A DNA stretch of 64,000 nucleotides. It comes from Gymnogyps californianus (Eukaryota; Chordata; Aves; Accipitriformes; Cathartidae). The notes under the pieces were generated by a model that saw nothing but the letters and a program-made list of their open reading frames with translations, had not been told where the DNA came from and did no database searches. The stretch lies in NCBI RefSeq assembly GCF_018139145.2, contig NC_059487.1:7399792-7463791 (forward strand), given 5' to 3'. Numbering within the stretch: position 1 is the first letter of the stretch; every line of letters begins with the position of its first letter. The translations under genes and the position numbers were made by a program. This document shows positions 1 to 13,327 of this stretch, piece by piece.

Positions 1-437
1 GAGAGAAATCGAGCAGAACAGAAGAGAGGGAATATGAACAGCTTGTCTAAACAGAAACCTCAGAGGTAATTAGCAAAAAAGCAGCACAGATGTTTGCTTC
101 CTGCTCCAATAAAAGGTAAATGAACTGATCTTTAAATAGGACATGCTTTAAAGATTCCAACCTGGCCAAGAGCTCAGCTATAGGATTAATTACAGCAATC
201 TGTCATCTGAATTTATTGTGAAGACCATACATTAGGACCAATGTACTGCAACAGTCTTATTCATAATAGTCATTCTTGTAACATCTTTCCATGAGTTGGA
301 CATCTAACAGCAAGACTAACTCCCAGAGTGAGGTACGTAAGAAGAAAAGCATCTAGTGCAAATAGCGAAGATCAGAGAAAAGAAAGATGGAGAATATTTC
401 TATTACATTGTGCTGGTATGTACTAAAAGACTCTCAC

Positions 438-494
438 AGCCTTGGTTTCAGATTTGGACCACAGATCTTAAACTGATGAAGGACAGATAATTGT
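438..494 (-). other. weak candidate internal exon
   Basis: On the minus strand a pyrimidine-rich acceptor (ending CCTTTCAG) precedes 57 bases. These are followed by a donor-like GTGAGAG after CCAAGGCT. One frame is open (one leading base, 18 codons, two trailing bases), with residues such as LHQFKICGPNLKPR. No family is recognised. Its phase does not match the other candidate exons, and such matches arise by chance in introns. Listed only so that it can be tested by alignment or RNA-seq. Confidence 0.12.
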
Positions 495-1525
495 CTGAAA
501 GGACATGAAAAAGATTCAGTATTCCATGTAGAATACTGGACACAGGACAGACTTTCTTCAATATAAGGCAAATATGACATGGTTAAAAAATTACATCTTA
601 GCAACTTAGAACATTGGAACCACAAACCTGATGGTTTCATAGAGTCCAGAGTATATTTTAGTACTACTTGATAGAGAAGCTACAGTATCAATGAACTATA
701 TTCAGAATTTTAAATCCCTCCTGCTCACACCAGATCATCAATTGTCAGAAATCAATACATCTATTAAGCTTAATACAACTACACTGATTTATAATAATGC
801 TTACTTTTTTCAAGTTTTCTCAGAAAAGCAGCACTTTCTGTAAAGATCAACCATCAGAAAAATACTTGACAATTTTTCAACTGTCAGGAAAATACTTGCT
901 TTCCATTATTTGACAAAAGAGATTTCCTGGAAACTGAAAAGAAAATTATTTTTTGCATACAAAAAGGAAACTTTGAGCTCTATTCCTCAGGCAAAACTAC
1001 TCATCAGTAAATAATCTTTGAGCATGTCTACAAATCTCCTCATGGAATATATGAGTGAATTTTAAGTGCCACAGAGACTAGGCAATTAACATAGTACAAG
1101 AGGGTTTTACACTCCCAAGGTCAGCAATTGGTCTTCTACAGAGGAACACTAAGGCGAGTAATCACGCTTTCCAGTATTAGCAGCTGTAAAATATTACCAT
1201 GAACAAATTGGTAAGTGATTCACTAGTGTGCACAATTTTGCTTTTATTTACACATATAACTAAAGCAGTCCACTCATTAAAATTAGACTTTAGGAACACA
1301 TGGCAATTAATTTGAGGTTTCCTCCAAAGAGACAGCATAACAGCATTGCTATATTGCCCCTTCTAAGGTACTGATTTATTCAGGACATAAAAAACTGTAC
1401 CCATTAAGCTACTAACAGCACTCCGTACAACACCTGCGGGAAGGACATCCATGCAACCATTAACTAGCATTAAGTAAATACTGATATGACCGATTTCTTT
1501 GGACAAAGCATCAGGCAAAGACAAG

Positions 1526-1541
1526 ACCACCACCACCACCA
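1526..1541. repeat. (ACC)5 trinucleotide run
   Basis: Five copies of ACC in tandem, read as GGT on the minus strand. It is a short microsatellite with no gene context. Confidence 0.8.
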
Positions 1542-3616
1542 ATGAAACCACACCATTTTGCAAAACTATACATAAGCAGTCTTTTATTTCTCTGTTGTAG
1601 AATTAGTTTTAGAAAATGCTGCTCCTAACTTTGGCCTCTCAGGCATTCTTTTCTCCTTCAAAACACTAAAGTGTTTTTTTTTCCTGGTGTACGGTACTAG
1701 CTAGTTTCCTGCCACGCTTTCTACATACAGTTGTCCTACTAGCACTAAACAAGGACTGATATGCTACTCTGCTCACTTCCAAGTTCTATCACTGATGCTG
1801 AATGGGCTTTATATTTAGTAGTGATGCTACTTAGGGATTCAAAAAAAAAATTCAAATCTTGCTGATCTTGTTATTACTAACACAAGTTGAGAAACAGACA
1901 AAGATTCTTCGCCAGGACAGTCTGCAGTCTCTGTCGGGCAAGTGCAGTCTTGCAGGCTGCGACTCTGACACATGCCAACAGCACAATTTGTTTAAGTCAA
2001 GAAGTCTGCTCCTAACACATTTTGTATTTCTTATGATTCTTTTTCATATTAGGATGACCTCCAGATCTGGTACGTAGGTAGACTTTTCAATCTCTACTGT
2101 TACAGACAAAAATACAGGGAGTTATTTCTGATGATCCTAGTTATAGTGTTGTATGCATAAACCTGAAGAAAGCAGAAATAGGCCCCACTAGGGCACTGCA
2201 GCATCAATACTGCCAGTGGAGCAAATGGATCTGTATACACAGACACTGCCATTTTAGCAAATTCTCAGACAGTCTAATTTTCAGAAGTGCTGAAGTCTCA
2301 AACCTGCAGATAGGGGAAGTAGAGCTATAAATAGTCAGCACAACAGAAAACCCTGGATCATTAAAAACCTGTTCAAAGAAGCAACTGTGATTTGTATTAT
2401 TTACCTGCTGTGGTTAGCTTTTAAGTCTAAATCAAGTCATCATAAGAATAGGTTGCTTATGTGGAGAGGAAGATTTAAAATTTTTTAATAACAAGTATTA
2501 AGAAAAGTTTAAAAAGTTACCGTTCAGCCAATATTATTAATTTGCACACCAGAAGCAACAGCTTAATGTCAGACAAAACATGCTGCTTGAAGGGAAAGAA
2601 GGCTTAAAAATTGGCACCATGTTAAGAAATAAATGCATTACAAAAATAGTTTACTGTAACACAAATCCCTTGTGTCTTGAAGCTTGTATCATAAACTTAG
2701 GACTTTTAACCAAAAGTTACTTTATATAAATAATTTTTTAAACAGAGTTGACTACATATAAATCTCTTAATTGTAGTCACTCTAGTGTCTATTACAGCAG
2801 ACAGGAAATACGAGCATTGTTTTTTTCCTGAAAAAGAGGTGCAACTACAGACAGCAAACACAGTTTTTTACTTTCTACTAGAAAGTGATACCTTGTAGTT
2901 GAGTACATTATGCATTTGTTAGGGAGCATCAAGATTACTTTCAGAAAGAGTATTGAAAGCTTTTGCCATGAAAAATGGACATATTTTCAGATACATATTG
3001 CATTATTTTATAGAAGATTACAAGTTCTCCTTTAAGCTCCTAGCTAGTGCAAATCTTTCAATATCTTAAAAATATTAGAACCAAGCCATAGTAACCTCTT
3101 CACACTTCAGGCTGTTCACGGATCCCATTTCACAGCTCATTCAAACGGAAGATTAGAAGGACTTTTGCCATTTCATATATTAAATGGTTTATTTCACAAG
3201 GGATTCGTGTCAACGTAAGTATCCAAAAATAGCATGCTTCCTGTATAAATCGTACTTTTTCATCCCGATTAAGCCATGTTGCACCTGCAGAGTCACCCAC
3301 TGCCACTGTTGCTCTTATGCTCAAAGCATAAACCTTACAAATAGGGAACTACTCAGCCTGGATTTTTAAACTCAACTCCTGTTTTCTGACAAAATAAGAA
3401 ATACACGATTAACTCATTTTATTATGTCATCAATAATAAAGTGTCCACAGAAAGAAGAAAAACCTCAGAAAAATACTACTTTACAAAGAACTTGGATCTT
3501 AAAAGAACTCAAAGAATTTGCAGTTGTGTTGTTTCAGTAAGGACTGAAACTAATGTCTACCATGAGTTCTGCAGAAAGCAAGACCAAATATTTTAGTAAA
3601 GACTAACAAAAGTTTC

Positions 3617-3635
3617 GGGGGGGGGGGGGGGGGGG
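3617..3635 (+). repeat. G19 homopolymer
   Basis: Nineteen consecutive G in otherwise AT-rich DNA. Runs this long can form G-quadruplexes and are prone to length error in assembly, so the exact length is uncertain. Confidence 0.85.
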
Positions 3636-4524
3636 ATGATTATATAACATTTTGTTGAGCTTTGCTGCAATCTGTCCTATCCTAGTGACAAATACTAGAG
3701 GACCCTAAATAAGTAAGACCTCTGACATCCACTGTGTCTCCCAAAAGCAGTTCTTCCTAGAGCGTATAACCTCAGCATTATACTGATAAACCTGTTACCT
3801 CTTGTGTCTTAACAAGATCACAAGCTGAACCAGCATAACTGAAAACCATAAATAAATAAATAATGTGCTAAGTAACTTTCCTCAACAATCAAAGGAAGAC
3901 GTAAACAGTTTACAGGCAAATTCCAGTTTCCATACTACTTGTACTCTTGGTTTTATTATATGTACTTACAGCTTTTTATGAGCAATATGGTAAAAAGTAC
4001 CCAGGTATTTTCTTGCACTATTACAAAATGTATAATATATTGATTAGCCCATAAATTCTACTTACAATTTTTGTCCAGCAGCAATGTATTCCACTGTTTA
4101 CACAGCTGTTACTATAGTAAATCATTGCAGGAGGCAAACACAAGATACTATATTAGATTCAGATAGTCTGCTGCTGAATTGTCCCAAGAGAAAAGCAAAG
4201 AACAAACCTGTGCTTCCTGAGACTCACCATTCCCTTGTCCGGAAACATGTGACAGACTTTGTAGCAATATGTGCATTTCATCCTCCTATAGTGCCGGTTC
4301 TAATAGAAGATGACAACTTACTAGTTCTGTCAGCTAGGGTGTTTTGTTTTTTTTTTTTTTTTGCTCAACATCAAAAATGTCTTAGAAGGAGCTAACTGAC
4401 ATGTCTGCTTCGTTGGTACAACACGCTACATCTGACTGGGTTGATGTGTTTAGACGGCAGTGCAGTAATATGCTAGCTCCAGAAATGCAAGCACAATGAG
4501 TATGCTAACGCATTGCTTAACACA

Positions 4525-4560
4525 ATTAATGAGCCCTGAATCTGAGCAGGGCTAATTAAT
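4525..4560. repeat. Inverted repeat, 14-bp arms, 8-base loop
   Basis: The left arm ATTAATGAGCCCTG and the right arm pair at 13 of 14 positions across an 8-base loop. Both arms contain TAAT homeodomain-type cores. The surrounding 4.45-4.60 kb is less simple in composition than its neighbourhood. It could be a transcribed hairpin, a paired-site regulatory element or chance. Confidence 0.6.
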
Positions 4561-6829
4561 CCAACTGCAAACTTTTCACAGCTGATGACTGTGTGCTCCT
4601 AGTTTTCTCTGCAGAGCCAAGGGGAATGGGAGGATTGAGCTGGGACTTCTGAAAGGTTGCTGAGAACTTAGAACTGTGGCTGAAGTCAGTGTCTTTGCAG
4701 TGTAGAAAAGGCTGTATGAGAGTAAACTAACTCGAACTGAGCAGCCTTCCACCTGCCAAAGCAGCAGCAAAGAAAATGCACAAAGGATACTTTTGACTTC
4801 TATCTTTGTCTCAGTTCATCACTTGTAAAGTGCAACTATAACCTTTTCCATTCAAAAGGAATTAAATTATTAATTTGTGTAAAGTATTACAGTGCAGTTT
4901 GATGGGAATTATGAAAACATTCTACAAAGAAATCTATATTAAGTAACCTGCTCAGACTGTATGCAGTAATTTCTATTCTGGTACTTCTCAACTCTTCAGT
5001 GCTGGATTCTGCAACACTGCAAGGGAATTGTTCTAACATGTCGGTGGCAATGCTCACCAAAATAAAACTTTAAGCACTTTGGGGTAGAGTGTACTAAAAG
5101 TCCTAAGAATAAAGTAAGACTCTCATTTTTAGCAGTGATGCTGGCAAACAGAACTCATACTGCTTGAAAACATATTCTGCACTGACTCATGTTTGCTTTT
5201 TGGAACATTGAAAAGTCACCAGTTTAGAAATATATTTCATTAAAAAGTTACCAGGCATGATGTACGTCACAGTATTTTAAGCAGAAAGAGTCTGATAAAC
5301 TGATTTTTCCTTGTCTTGCCCTGTGTCACCTACACCTTTAAACTTCTTGGAGCAGGGAGCAGCTCATGATCAGCATTTGTTTATACAGAGAAATATAGTG
5401 CCCAACAAAAAAAAGGGGTGAAAGTTTTACACCTTGACAGTGAAAATACTAGATCATTAATTTGATAATAAAGGCATAGTTGCATTCATGTCAGAATAGA
5501 ATTTAAGTCCAACGGTAAGCACTTATTGCACGATGGTGAGGTAAACACCCTAGGTAAATTATGATCTCTTCCATATCCTGAGAGAGAACTGGACTTGTTA
5601 CAAGAAGCAATTTCTTTTTTAGCCATAAGCAAGGAAGCCCTGGCTATCACTTACTTATTTTAAAATTTATGGGGCTTCAGAAACCTGAGTAGCTTTTGCA
5701 TAGATTGATGTAGCATTTTGAGTTTATGCACACTTTGCAAATAGGGTTAGCGTGAAGCAAATCATATTGCTATAACTCTGGATTCCAAATTTCAAATCCA
5801 GAAGATATTTAAAAGGTAACACGCAAAACTGTCCAGCAGAAAATAATCAAGTAGCAGATGTCAGCCTTCATCCCTCACAAGATGACATTTTGGAAATAGA
5901 GAACAGAAGATAGGTAGGGAAAAATACCTGCTTTCTCAGAAATACGATAAAACCACATGCATTTGTTTACAGTTACTCATAGATCCTCACAAACCTGTTA
6001 AGCTGCGTTTTTACAGGGCAGTTATAAATCTTTCATCTTCTTTTCTCCCAGGACATTCTCAAGGCTATCATTAGTCCCTCAGGATCAGAAGAAAAGCTAA
6101 GATACCTCAGAGAATCAAGAATCTGACTCAGAATTAGAATGACACAATGTTTGTAGTTGTCTCCATGCACAGCTATGGTATCATTCCAGCATCAAGACGG
6201 ATGGCATCGTAAATTGGCAAGATTAATATAATGTCCTGCTTCTTACAGATTTCATGGCTCTATTTGCAAAATCCAAGATTCCCAAAAGTTTTCCTTGAAT
6301 TACTCCTGGAATGGAATATGAGATAGTTCATTTGTGTGCTACATTATACTCACGAAGAGAGTACGTGAGCTTTGCTGCTGTTTTCTGTTTTCGTTATCTG
6401 TAGACTCTTCAGCTCAGGGGTCAAAAGGCTTATTACTCTTATTATGGAGCTCTGGAGTAGCACCATTAGCACTGAACCATAACGCAGTATCTGAAAGGGT
6501 AATGCCAAACAAAACCACGTGGCTATGCATATTTTCCTTCCCCATGATGCATGTTCTTAGCTTATACACATAACTCCTGTCTCAATTCAGGGATACGCAT
6601 GGCTTTCCAAGTAGATCTTCCTCCTACAATAGATACTATTTCCAAACCTTTCAGTACAGAAACCTAAGGATATGGACATGATATCTGAGTTACAATGTTT
6701 AGAACACTTTTTAGGAAGTATATTTAGTCTTAAGCCTTGAAATTCTAGATTTCCTATAACCATATACATAATGAGAGCTAGAAAACAAACAAAGAGGTAT
6801 AAAAACTTCACATCAGGAGAAACACTCAC

Positions 6830-6905
6830 CTAAGGAACAAAGAATAAATATTTTGTGTGGAATTTCAAAATTACTATGAATTATCAAATCCATGTCCAAA
6901 ATACC
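6830..6905 (-). other. weak candidate internal exon
   Basis: On the minus strand an acceptor ending TATTCCTTAG precedes 76 bases, followed by a consensus donor (CTTAG then GTGAGTG). One frame is open for 25 codons from the first base, beginning GILDMDL. No family is recognised. The donor is strong and the acceptor moderate. The exit phase (one base) does not match the next candidate to the left. Confidence 0.15.
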
Positions 6906-9685
6906 CTAAGGAATACACCGTGTAACATGTACACATCCTTTGACTTGGCAGTGTACATTGAAGAAAATAATTCACAAGTGAAAAACTAAGAAGAGTAGCC
7001 ATTTTTCCTTTTTGATGTTTTATTCCTAAGTAAGACTATCTAGTCATCCGTGTATCTGAGTCATCTCTGATAAAAGCAAATGTTGCACGTGATCCGCGAG
7101 AGCTAAGATTGTTTGTACAGTGCATCACTGGTCTTATCTACAGAAACTGCAGCTAGTCTGGGACAAGATGAAAAAGGATACTCTTCTCAGATTAATAACT
7201 GTTTTGGGGGAAAGGAAAAAACATAGCCGAGAAAATTGCACACAATCTACTGTATACAGGCCAAGAAGGCTAAATCATTCCAGCAGAAAACAACAAGAAC
7301 TTTTCCTAATGATAATTTAGAATTAGATACAAACAAAAATTTTATTAACTAAATTTTAGTTTGTATTCTTTAAGATGCAGAAATTAAACAGTTAACAGCT
7401 TAAAAAAATTAAACAGTTCATAATAAAACTGAGGCTTCCTATGATCTTTATTCTCCAACAATATTCTTTATCACAGGATAAGGTGAGATCTGAAGATGGC
7501 AATTATTAACATTCAAAGAGTGTTAATGTAAACCTCTTGTTTCATGAGTCTTTAGAGAGCTGCTTTCTTTTGCGTCTTTGAAGATGCATAAAAAGCTGCT
7601 TTTGTATTAAAGTGAAATTTTCCATCTAAGGTTTTAGGCTGTACTTCCAAAAGTTGGAGACACAAAAGTCTTCCAAAAGAAGACACAGCACAGACTGTGA
7701 TCAGAACTCAAGCCTGTCGTACGTTAAATTGATCACAACTAGTATCAATTCATAAAGTGAAAAAAGAATTTTGATAAGAAAGCTGAATAACAATGCATCT
7801 AATAACAGACACTAGAGAAACTACTACATAAAAGCTATATTATTTAAAGTATTTAAATGCAAAAGAAGGTCAAATGCATTTGAAATGTACTGAGTAGGTA
7901 CTCCAACACTTTGCTTAGCCAAAATGCAAACTATTTCTTGTCACTCCTTTCCTATCACCCTTTAAGTAGCTATCTTCAGGCATGCGGTAGGGGAGAAAAC
8001 ACTAGGTCTGTCATAATCTTCTTTCCGAGGCATCACAGCCAGATTGTTGCTATAGGGGATTTTAAACACTAAAACTTCAAAAAGTTATCATAAGAACAAA
8101 TTACCCATATGATTAACTGAAGTTAAACACACGAACTTCCCTATTCAAACCTGTTGCGCACCTCTTTCACAGTGATCACATGTAACCAGAAAATTATATT
8201 CTTCCACAACAATCTGTCCTTCTTGACTTTGAGGCAAACCTTTGAACATTTCACTTTTCACTCCTTCACGCATGCAAAAGCTATGCACGGTAGTACAAGC
8301 ATTATAAGTATTTCACTTTTTCTAACTTCAAGGATAGTTACTATAGGATTCCAAAATAAATTTCACTAGAAGATCATTCAATTATTAGTCAGTTTTAATA
8401 TTCTTTCGTGGATACTTGTCTGTGAAGTTTCTTCCATCCCAGATAAAATTTTTACTTATAAACAGCTGTTAAGAACATCACATCTTTAAAAGCAGAAGGC
8501 CTAGTTTCATTAAATTTTTGGCATGAGAACAGCTATCATGAACTTTTTTCCCATTGCCACAGTTACTATTCACATTTACATAAACAATGCAAAGACATCG
8601 TAAGTTATCAACATCACAGCTCAACAATACAGTATGTTTGCAATTAATAAACCTAACTCACTTCTACTAGAGAGAAATATCTCTGTTATCAAGGCGTTAT
8701 TATGCCAGTCTACCTACAGTTTGACTGGGAAAGCATTTATGAAGAAATCTTTACCAAGTCAGTCCATTAAAAATATGGATCCTGACAAAAGGGATCTGCA
8801 AGTAAGTATTTAGCAGAATAGTTGCATAAAATGGGGGGAAATTTCTATGACATATTAAAGAATAAATACCATCTACGAGAAGATTTCTCTGGCACTTTTT
8901 ATGTATGAATTTTTTTGGCTAATTTTTATTTAGCATTCATTTCCTCATTATTTCATTCTAAATGTTATTCCCAGTTCCACTTAATGAGGCAGAGAGATAA
9001 AAGGATGACAAAATTGAGGATGTGTATTAGTGTTTAGATTTGTTTACTATGCTTCATGAATATCTTGTCTACAAGCAGAGTAAATTCAGAGTTTAATCTC
9101 TTCTTTCAGCTAAGAAGTTTCAATTTCAGACTGTGGCATCACCGACATCAGAAATATTTCAAGTATTCTGCAAGCTGTGTAATAACATCAACAGCTGCAT
9201 GAGAGCATGCAGCCTTAAGACATATCACCTGTTCAAGATGATGTTGCTCAAAATTTGACCATATTGCATCTCAGCTATCAGTATTGCAGACATTCTTGCT
9301 CATGAACAGGATATACTCCCATCTTAAGTGAAGGTAACTACAGGTGTAAACATTTTCCCTTTTCATCCAAGGTTCTTGTCTGTGTTGTTTCTAAGGGTAA
9401 CTTTTTATCACGTTCTTCATGATTTCATAAAATTTCTCCTCTATTCCCTCTTGGAAGAGACAAAGGTGCACTGCAGGTCTATGTTGCATGCAAACAATAC
9501 ACAAAAGATCACTCTGAAATAAAACTTAGATTGCATACCCACAGCATGCCAAAAGTAGCAAAAACTTAAGTTTCTGCTGATGCAGAACAACCACTGATTT
9601 CTAGCACAACTATAGCAAGTGGGATGAGAAAGCCAACTAGTTGTATTACTAAGAGACAGAAAGCTTAAGAATTATTAAATAGTTC

Positions 9686-9690
9686 ATCAG
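9686..9690. repeat. Probable target-site duplication, left copy
   Basis: The five bases ATCAG abut the LTR's TG start and match 4 of 5 bases with ATCAA directly after its CA end. A 5-bp duplication is typical of ERVL-type integration. The single mismatch fits mutation after insertion. Confidence 0.45.
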
Positions 9691-10293
9691 TGTCCTGGTT
9701 TTGGCTGATAGTTAATTTTCTTCCTAGTAGCTGGATAGTGTTATGTTTTGGATTTAGTACAAGAATAATGTTGATAGCAACAACTAAAAACATCAGCGTG
9801 TTAAGTAGTGTTTATACTAAGTCAAGGACTTCTCAGCTTCTCATGCCCTGCCAGCAAGAAGGCTGGAGGGGCACAAGAAGTTGGGAGGGGACACAGCCAG
9901 GACAGCTGACCCAAAGTGGCCAAAAGAATATTCCATACCATATGATGTCATGCCCAGTATATAAACTGGGGGGAGTTGGCTGGGGGTGGGGTGGGTGGGT
10001 GTGGATCACTGCTCAGGAACTAACTGGGCATCGGTCAGCGAGTAGTGAAGAATTGCATTGTGCATCATTTGTTTTGTATATTCTAATTCTTTCAGTATTG
10101 TTATTTTTTGTTATTTTTTGTTATTATTATCATTGTTATTATTTTCTTCCTTTCTGTCCTATGAAACTGTCTCTATCTCAACCCACAAGTTTTACTTTTT
10201 TTTTTTTTAATTCTCTTCCCCACCCCACTGGGTGGGTGGAGTGAGCAGGCAGCTGCGTGGTGCTTAGTTGCCAGCTGGGGTTAAACCATGACA
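9691..10293 (+). mobile_element. Solo LTR of an endogenous retrovirus (ERVL-like avian family)
   Basis: A 603-bp element with retroviral ends, starting TGTCCTGG and ending CATGACA. It carries an internal promoter (TATATAAA at 9958-9965, preceded by a CRE-like TGATGTCA), a T/A-rich 3' half and a C-rich 3' terminal part. No gag, pol or env sequence lies beside it, so it is a solo LTR left by recombination. It aligns along its full length to the reverse complement of 50239-50837. The CRE-like CpG of the other copy is decayed here (TGATGTCA against TGACGTTC), suggesting this copy is older. The 184-codon frame across it is not a gene. Confidence 0.85.
9958..9965 (+). promoter_or_regulatory. TATA box of the LTR
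   Basis: TATATAAA, about 20 bases downstream of a CRE-like TGATGTCA. The same arrangement is present in the minus-strand LTR at 50566-50573. This is the U3 core promoter of the element, and its present activity is unknown. Confidence 0.65.
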
Positions 10294-10503
10294 ATCAAGT
10301 ATTAGAAAGCATGCTTGAATATGGCAGTAATTTGGAACTTAAGTTACTCAGGCAAGTCCTAGCTCAGCAAGATAATGAATAGTATAGGTGATCAAGTTTC
10401 AGGACTGGATTCCTAATGATCATCCTTCTGCATAGAATCTTGAGGGTAGAGGTTGTTTAAGGCTTGTAGCTGGTTTTTGAGCGTTGAAGTACAGAGTATT
10501 AAA

Positions 10504-10585
10504 ATGTATACATATATATGCATACATTTATATTTATATATGTGTGTGTATAAAAATAAAAACCACACACGCACACACACACACA
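10504..10585. repeat. Compound TA/TG/CA microsatellite
   Basis: Alternating TATA, TATG, TGTG and then CACA blocks interrupted by an A-rich patch. It directly abuts the 5' side of a CR1 fragment. Confidence 0.85.
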
Positions 10586-10719
10586 TCTTCACCCTTCAAG
10601 ACCAGACTGGAGGAACCCTCAGTAAACTGGTCTGACCTCACAGCTGATCCTGCTTTGAGCAGGGGGCTTGACGAGATGATGTCCTGAGGTTCCTTCTAAC
10701 CAGGATTTTCTTATGATTC
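10586..10719 (+). mobile_element. CR1 LINE 3'-end fragment
   Basis: The tract runs through the CR1 3' signature: CTTCAAGACCAGACTGGA, then TGACCTCACAGCTGATCCTG, the GAGCAGGGGGCTTGAC block, and a terminal TTCTTATGATTC. This is the typical 5'-truncated avian CR1 retroposon, about 130 bp, in plus orientation. It retains only the 3' untranslated end with no coding capacity. The moderate divergence suggests an older copy. Confidence 0.85.
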
Positions 10720-11526
10720 GTATATAAATATCATCCTGCTTAAAGACATTTTCAAGTTGAAAATCTATTTAGAATAACCAGAGCTGTAGCAGCTGCAAAA
10801 TGCACAATCATTAGTATCTGATGATGATACTATTGACTATGATCAAATAATCAAATCTGAAGCCTATTATATTCATTATGAACAAATATATTTCTCCTCA
10901 TTTTCTCAGAAGTCAAACTAGTCAAAACAGCACAAAGAATAACACGTGGTTTACCACACTTGCTAAAATAACTGATTATAACATACAGCACAGACTAAGT
11001 TTTTTTAAAAGGGGAAGAATAAAAGAAATGGAATGCCGATGTATTATCTGTGATTAGAATAACATTTTTTATCATTTACATAGTTACTGACTAAGCAAAT
11101 TTTTCTTTTTTTTGCTCATGTGAAAGAGGAACCATAAAAGTACTATTATCGTTACTGGTATTATCTATTCCAGATAATGAACTTCTCAAATCTTTCTGCC
11201 AAAAAAAAGGACAGTTCGGACAAAATAACTCTAGGAATCCAACATTAAGAAGTGTGAGGATGTATTTGTTATCCTACATTAGCCCTCTTCTTTAAATGTC
11301 CAAGGTATGATACTGCATTCAGTGTACAGGAAATGGAATAATGGTGGGTTTCTCCCGAAAGTAATTCAGGACCACTATTTTAGGAACCAAATTTAAATAG
11401 AGGAAAAAGCATCATTCCAGCCTGGATATATCATTTACCTGATGCAACTTTTACTACAAGAATATTCTTTGTGAAGTAATCATGCAGTCTGTGATTTCAA
11501 TACCTAATAAATTGCTTAGAAACCAG

Positions 11527-11579
11527 TGTTAACTCTTACTGTGTCATTTGTTTCTACTATTGTTAACTCTTACTGTGTC
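11527..11579. repeat. Imperfect tandem duplication, 34-bp period
   Basis: The 19-base unit TGTTAACTCTTACTGTGTC occurs at 11527-11545 and again unchanged at 11561-11579. The bases after each copy (both with a TTTGTTTC core) are related. This is consistent with a recent small local duplication or replication slippage. Confidence 0.8.
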
Positions 11580-13234
11580 TTTTTTGTTTCCTCAATGTTA
11601 GACTTCCACACCCTTACATTTTACCATAATTGTTTATTCCCATAGTCATTGATAGACTATAACGTTACTGAATAGTGCATGTTGTTGTGACCTTTAAAAT
11701 CAGGGTTCTTTGACAGTGCAAGCGTCTTGATATTTGCAGCTGTTTATTTCTGACAGCTTGCTAAAACACTCAAGCAGAATATTGTTTCACAATTCTCCCC
11801 CACCAATGGATTTATCAATATCCAAGAAGAACATTTTAATGACTTTCCAGCACTTGTATGAGTGGTAGAGTGCCTAACTGCCTTTTGAAATTAACCTGGA
11901 AGCCATTTGCTAAGGTTTAAGTTCACCATATGCTTTGTTTTCTCAGTCAAGCTTTACAAGAGACAAGTGTGTACCATTTTTGAGAGAGATGATTAAATCA
12001 GGCAAGAAGTTACCTGAAATAATTACTGGTGAACTGAACCATGAACCCTTCACACACACTGATAAGCAGTTTAGACACACGGATAGTTTCATGAAGCATA
12101 AACCACAAGTCTTTTGCCTAATGTGATCATATCATAAACACCAGCTGAATTATGTAACAAGAAGAGTTATCTAAAAAGAGGAAACTTCCTTTGCAACGGT
12201 AATTACAAGCAGAACAATGAGGTTAATTGCTTAACCACCATAGTTACGCAAACTCATAAGGGTGTGTTAAAGGGTACAAAACACTATCAGCCTCTAAGAA
12301 AACAGCTTTCTGGTCAGGGGTCACTGGCTGCTGTACTTTCTCACACTCTCTACTATCTGCCACATACATATTCTTATTAACAATCATGACAAAAGCCATG
12401 GATAATTTTGAAGAGAGGTAGATCCAGCCTTGACCTCTGAAGTCCATGACAAGCGTATCAAGAAATAGGAACTGTAGGTTAACGGTCCACAAAGTTTAGA
12501 AAACACTGGTCAAATACATACCTTCAGAGTGCTGACAAGTGTAAGAAACATCACTGAGGAAATGTACCGAGGTTAGAGACTGATTAGACACTGAGAAAGG
12601 TGCTGCAGTAGTTATATGTTAATTATAAGTTTTCAGTCTACATTGCAGCTTTGCCTTCCTGGATTACTGTGGCAGTTGAGGATTACACCGCCAATTTAGT
12701 CAAGAAGCAGTACTGTAACTCAGAATACTGGAGAGCTTGAGTTTACCAGGTACCAAGAGTTAGGAATGAAACTTTTCAGACAGACAGTAAGCTCTTAGAT
12801 TCTTGTTGTCTATTTTGTGGCGGCAGTTGAAGGCAAAAAAGAGCAAGAGAACTCACAGTTCTTACGCTCCAGCTATTAAAAGAGCAAGATTTTACTCTGT
12901 GCTCTTCATACACCAAAGAAATGGAGTCCAAGCGCAATACATGAGGAATGCCTTCTCATTCACAAGGCTTCTTTCCATCAGCGACTGTAGTCATCTTGCA
13001 TACCTCAAACAGTACCAAAGAACTTAACTGTTGATTCATCACTCAGGAAGGGAGCATGCCAAAATGGCTTGGCAGACATGTAGGCAGACAGAGACATGGA
13101 TCTTAACTTCCATCCCAAGACTGACAGAGTGCACAACAGTCCCTGAAAGTATTAAGAGATGAAACCTCTTTACTAAGCATGGGAAGAAAGGTGGAAGGAA
13201 ATATTTTTTTAAAATATTTCAAAGTATAAATGTA

Positions 13235-13327
13235 TATGTAGATATACATACACACGTATACCCTCCCGAACACACATTTATCTTTGTTTATATAGACAAG
13301 TGTGTGTCTATACATATATACACACAA
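13235..13327. repeat. TA/CA-rich microsatellite
   Basis: Imperfect TATG, TACA and CACA repeats interrupted by unique bases. It accounts for the tyrosine- and isoleucine-rich open frame on the minus strand here, which is not a gene. Confidence 0.7.

Larger units (their letters stand above)
1..9690. other. AT-rich non-coding stretch, no gene recognised
   Basis: About 9.7 kb of AT-rich sequence with stops in every frame at short spacing. It holds no open frame above 103 codons and no recognisable protein motif. If the CpG island at 57-58 kb is a leftward promoter, this is intron or intergenic sequence of that gene. Visible contents are a 19-base G run near 3617, a 16-base T run near 4347, an (ACC)5 run near 1526, an ATAA-rich run near 3850 and a stem-loop at 4525-4560. 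Two exon-like segments with splice-site matches (438-494 and 6830-6905, minus strand) are listed separately as weak candidates. Confidence 0.7.

Noticed and set aside
5540..5594. Minus-strand acceptor (GTTCTCTCTCAG at 5594) followed by an open frame
   Set aside because: No acceptable donor or terminal-exon signal follows it.
9690..10244. 184-codon plus-strand frame
   Set aside because: It lies wholly within the solo LTR and shows no retroviral protein motif.
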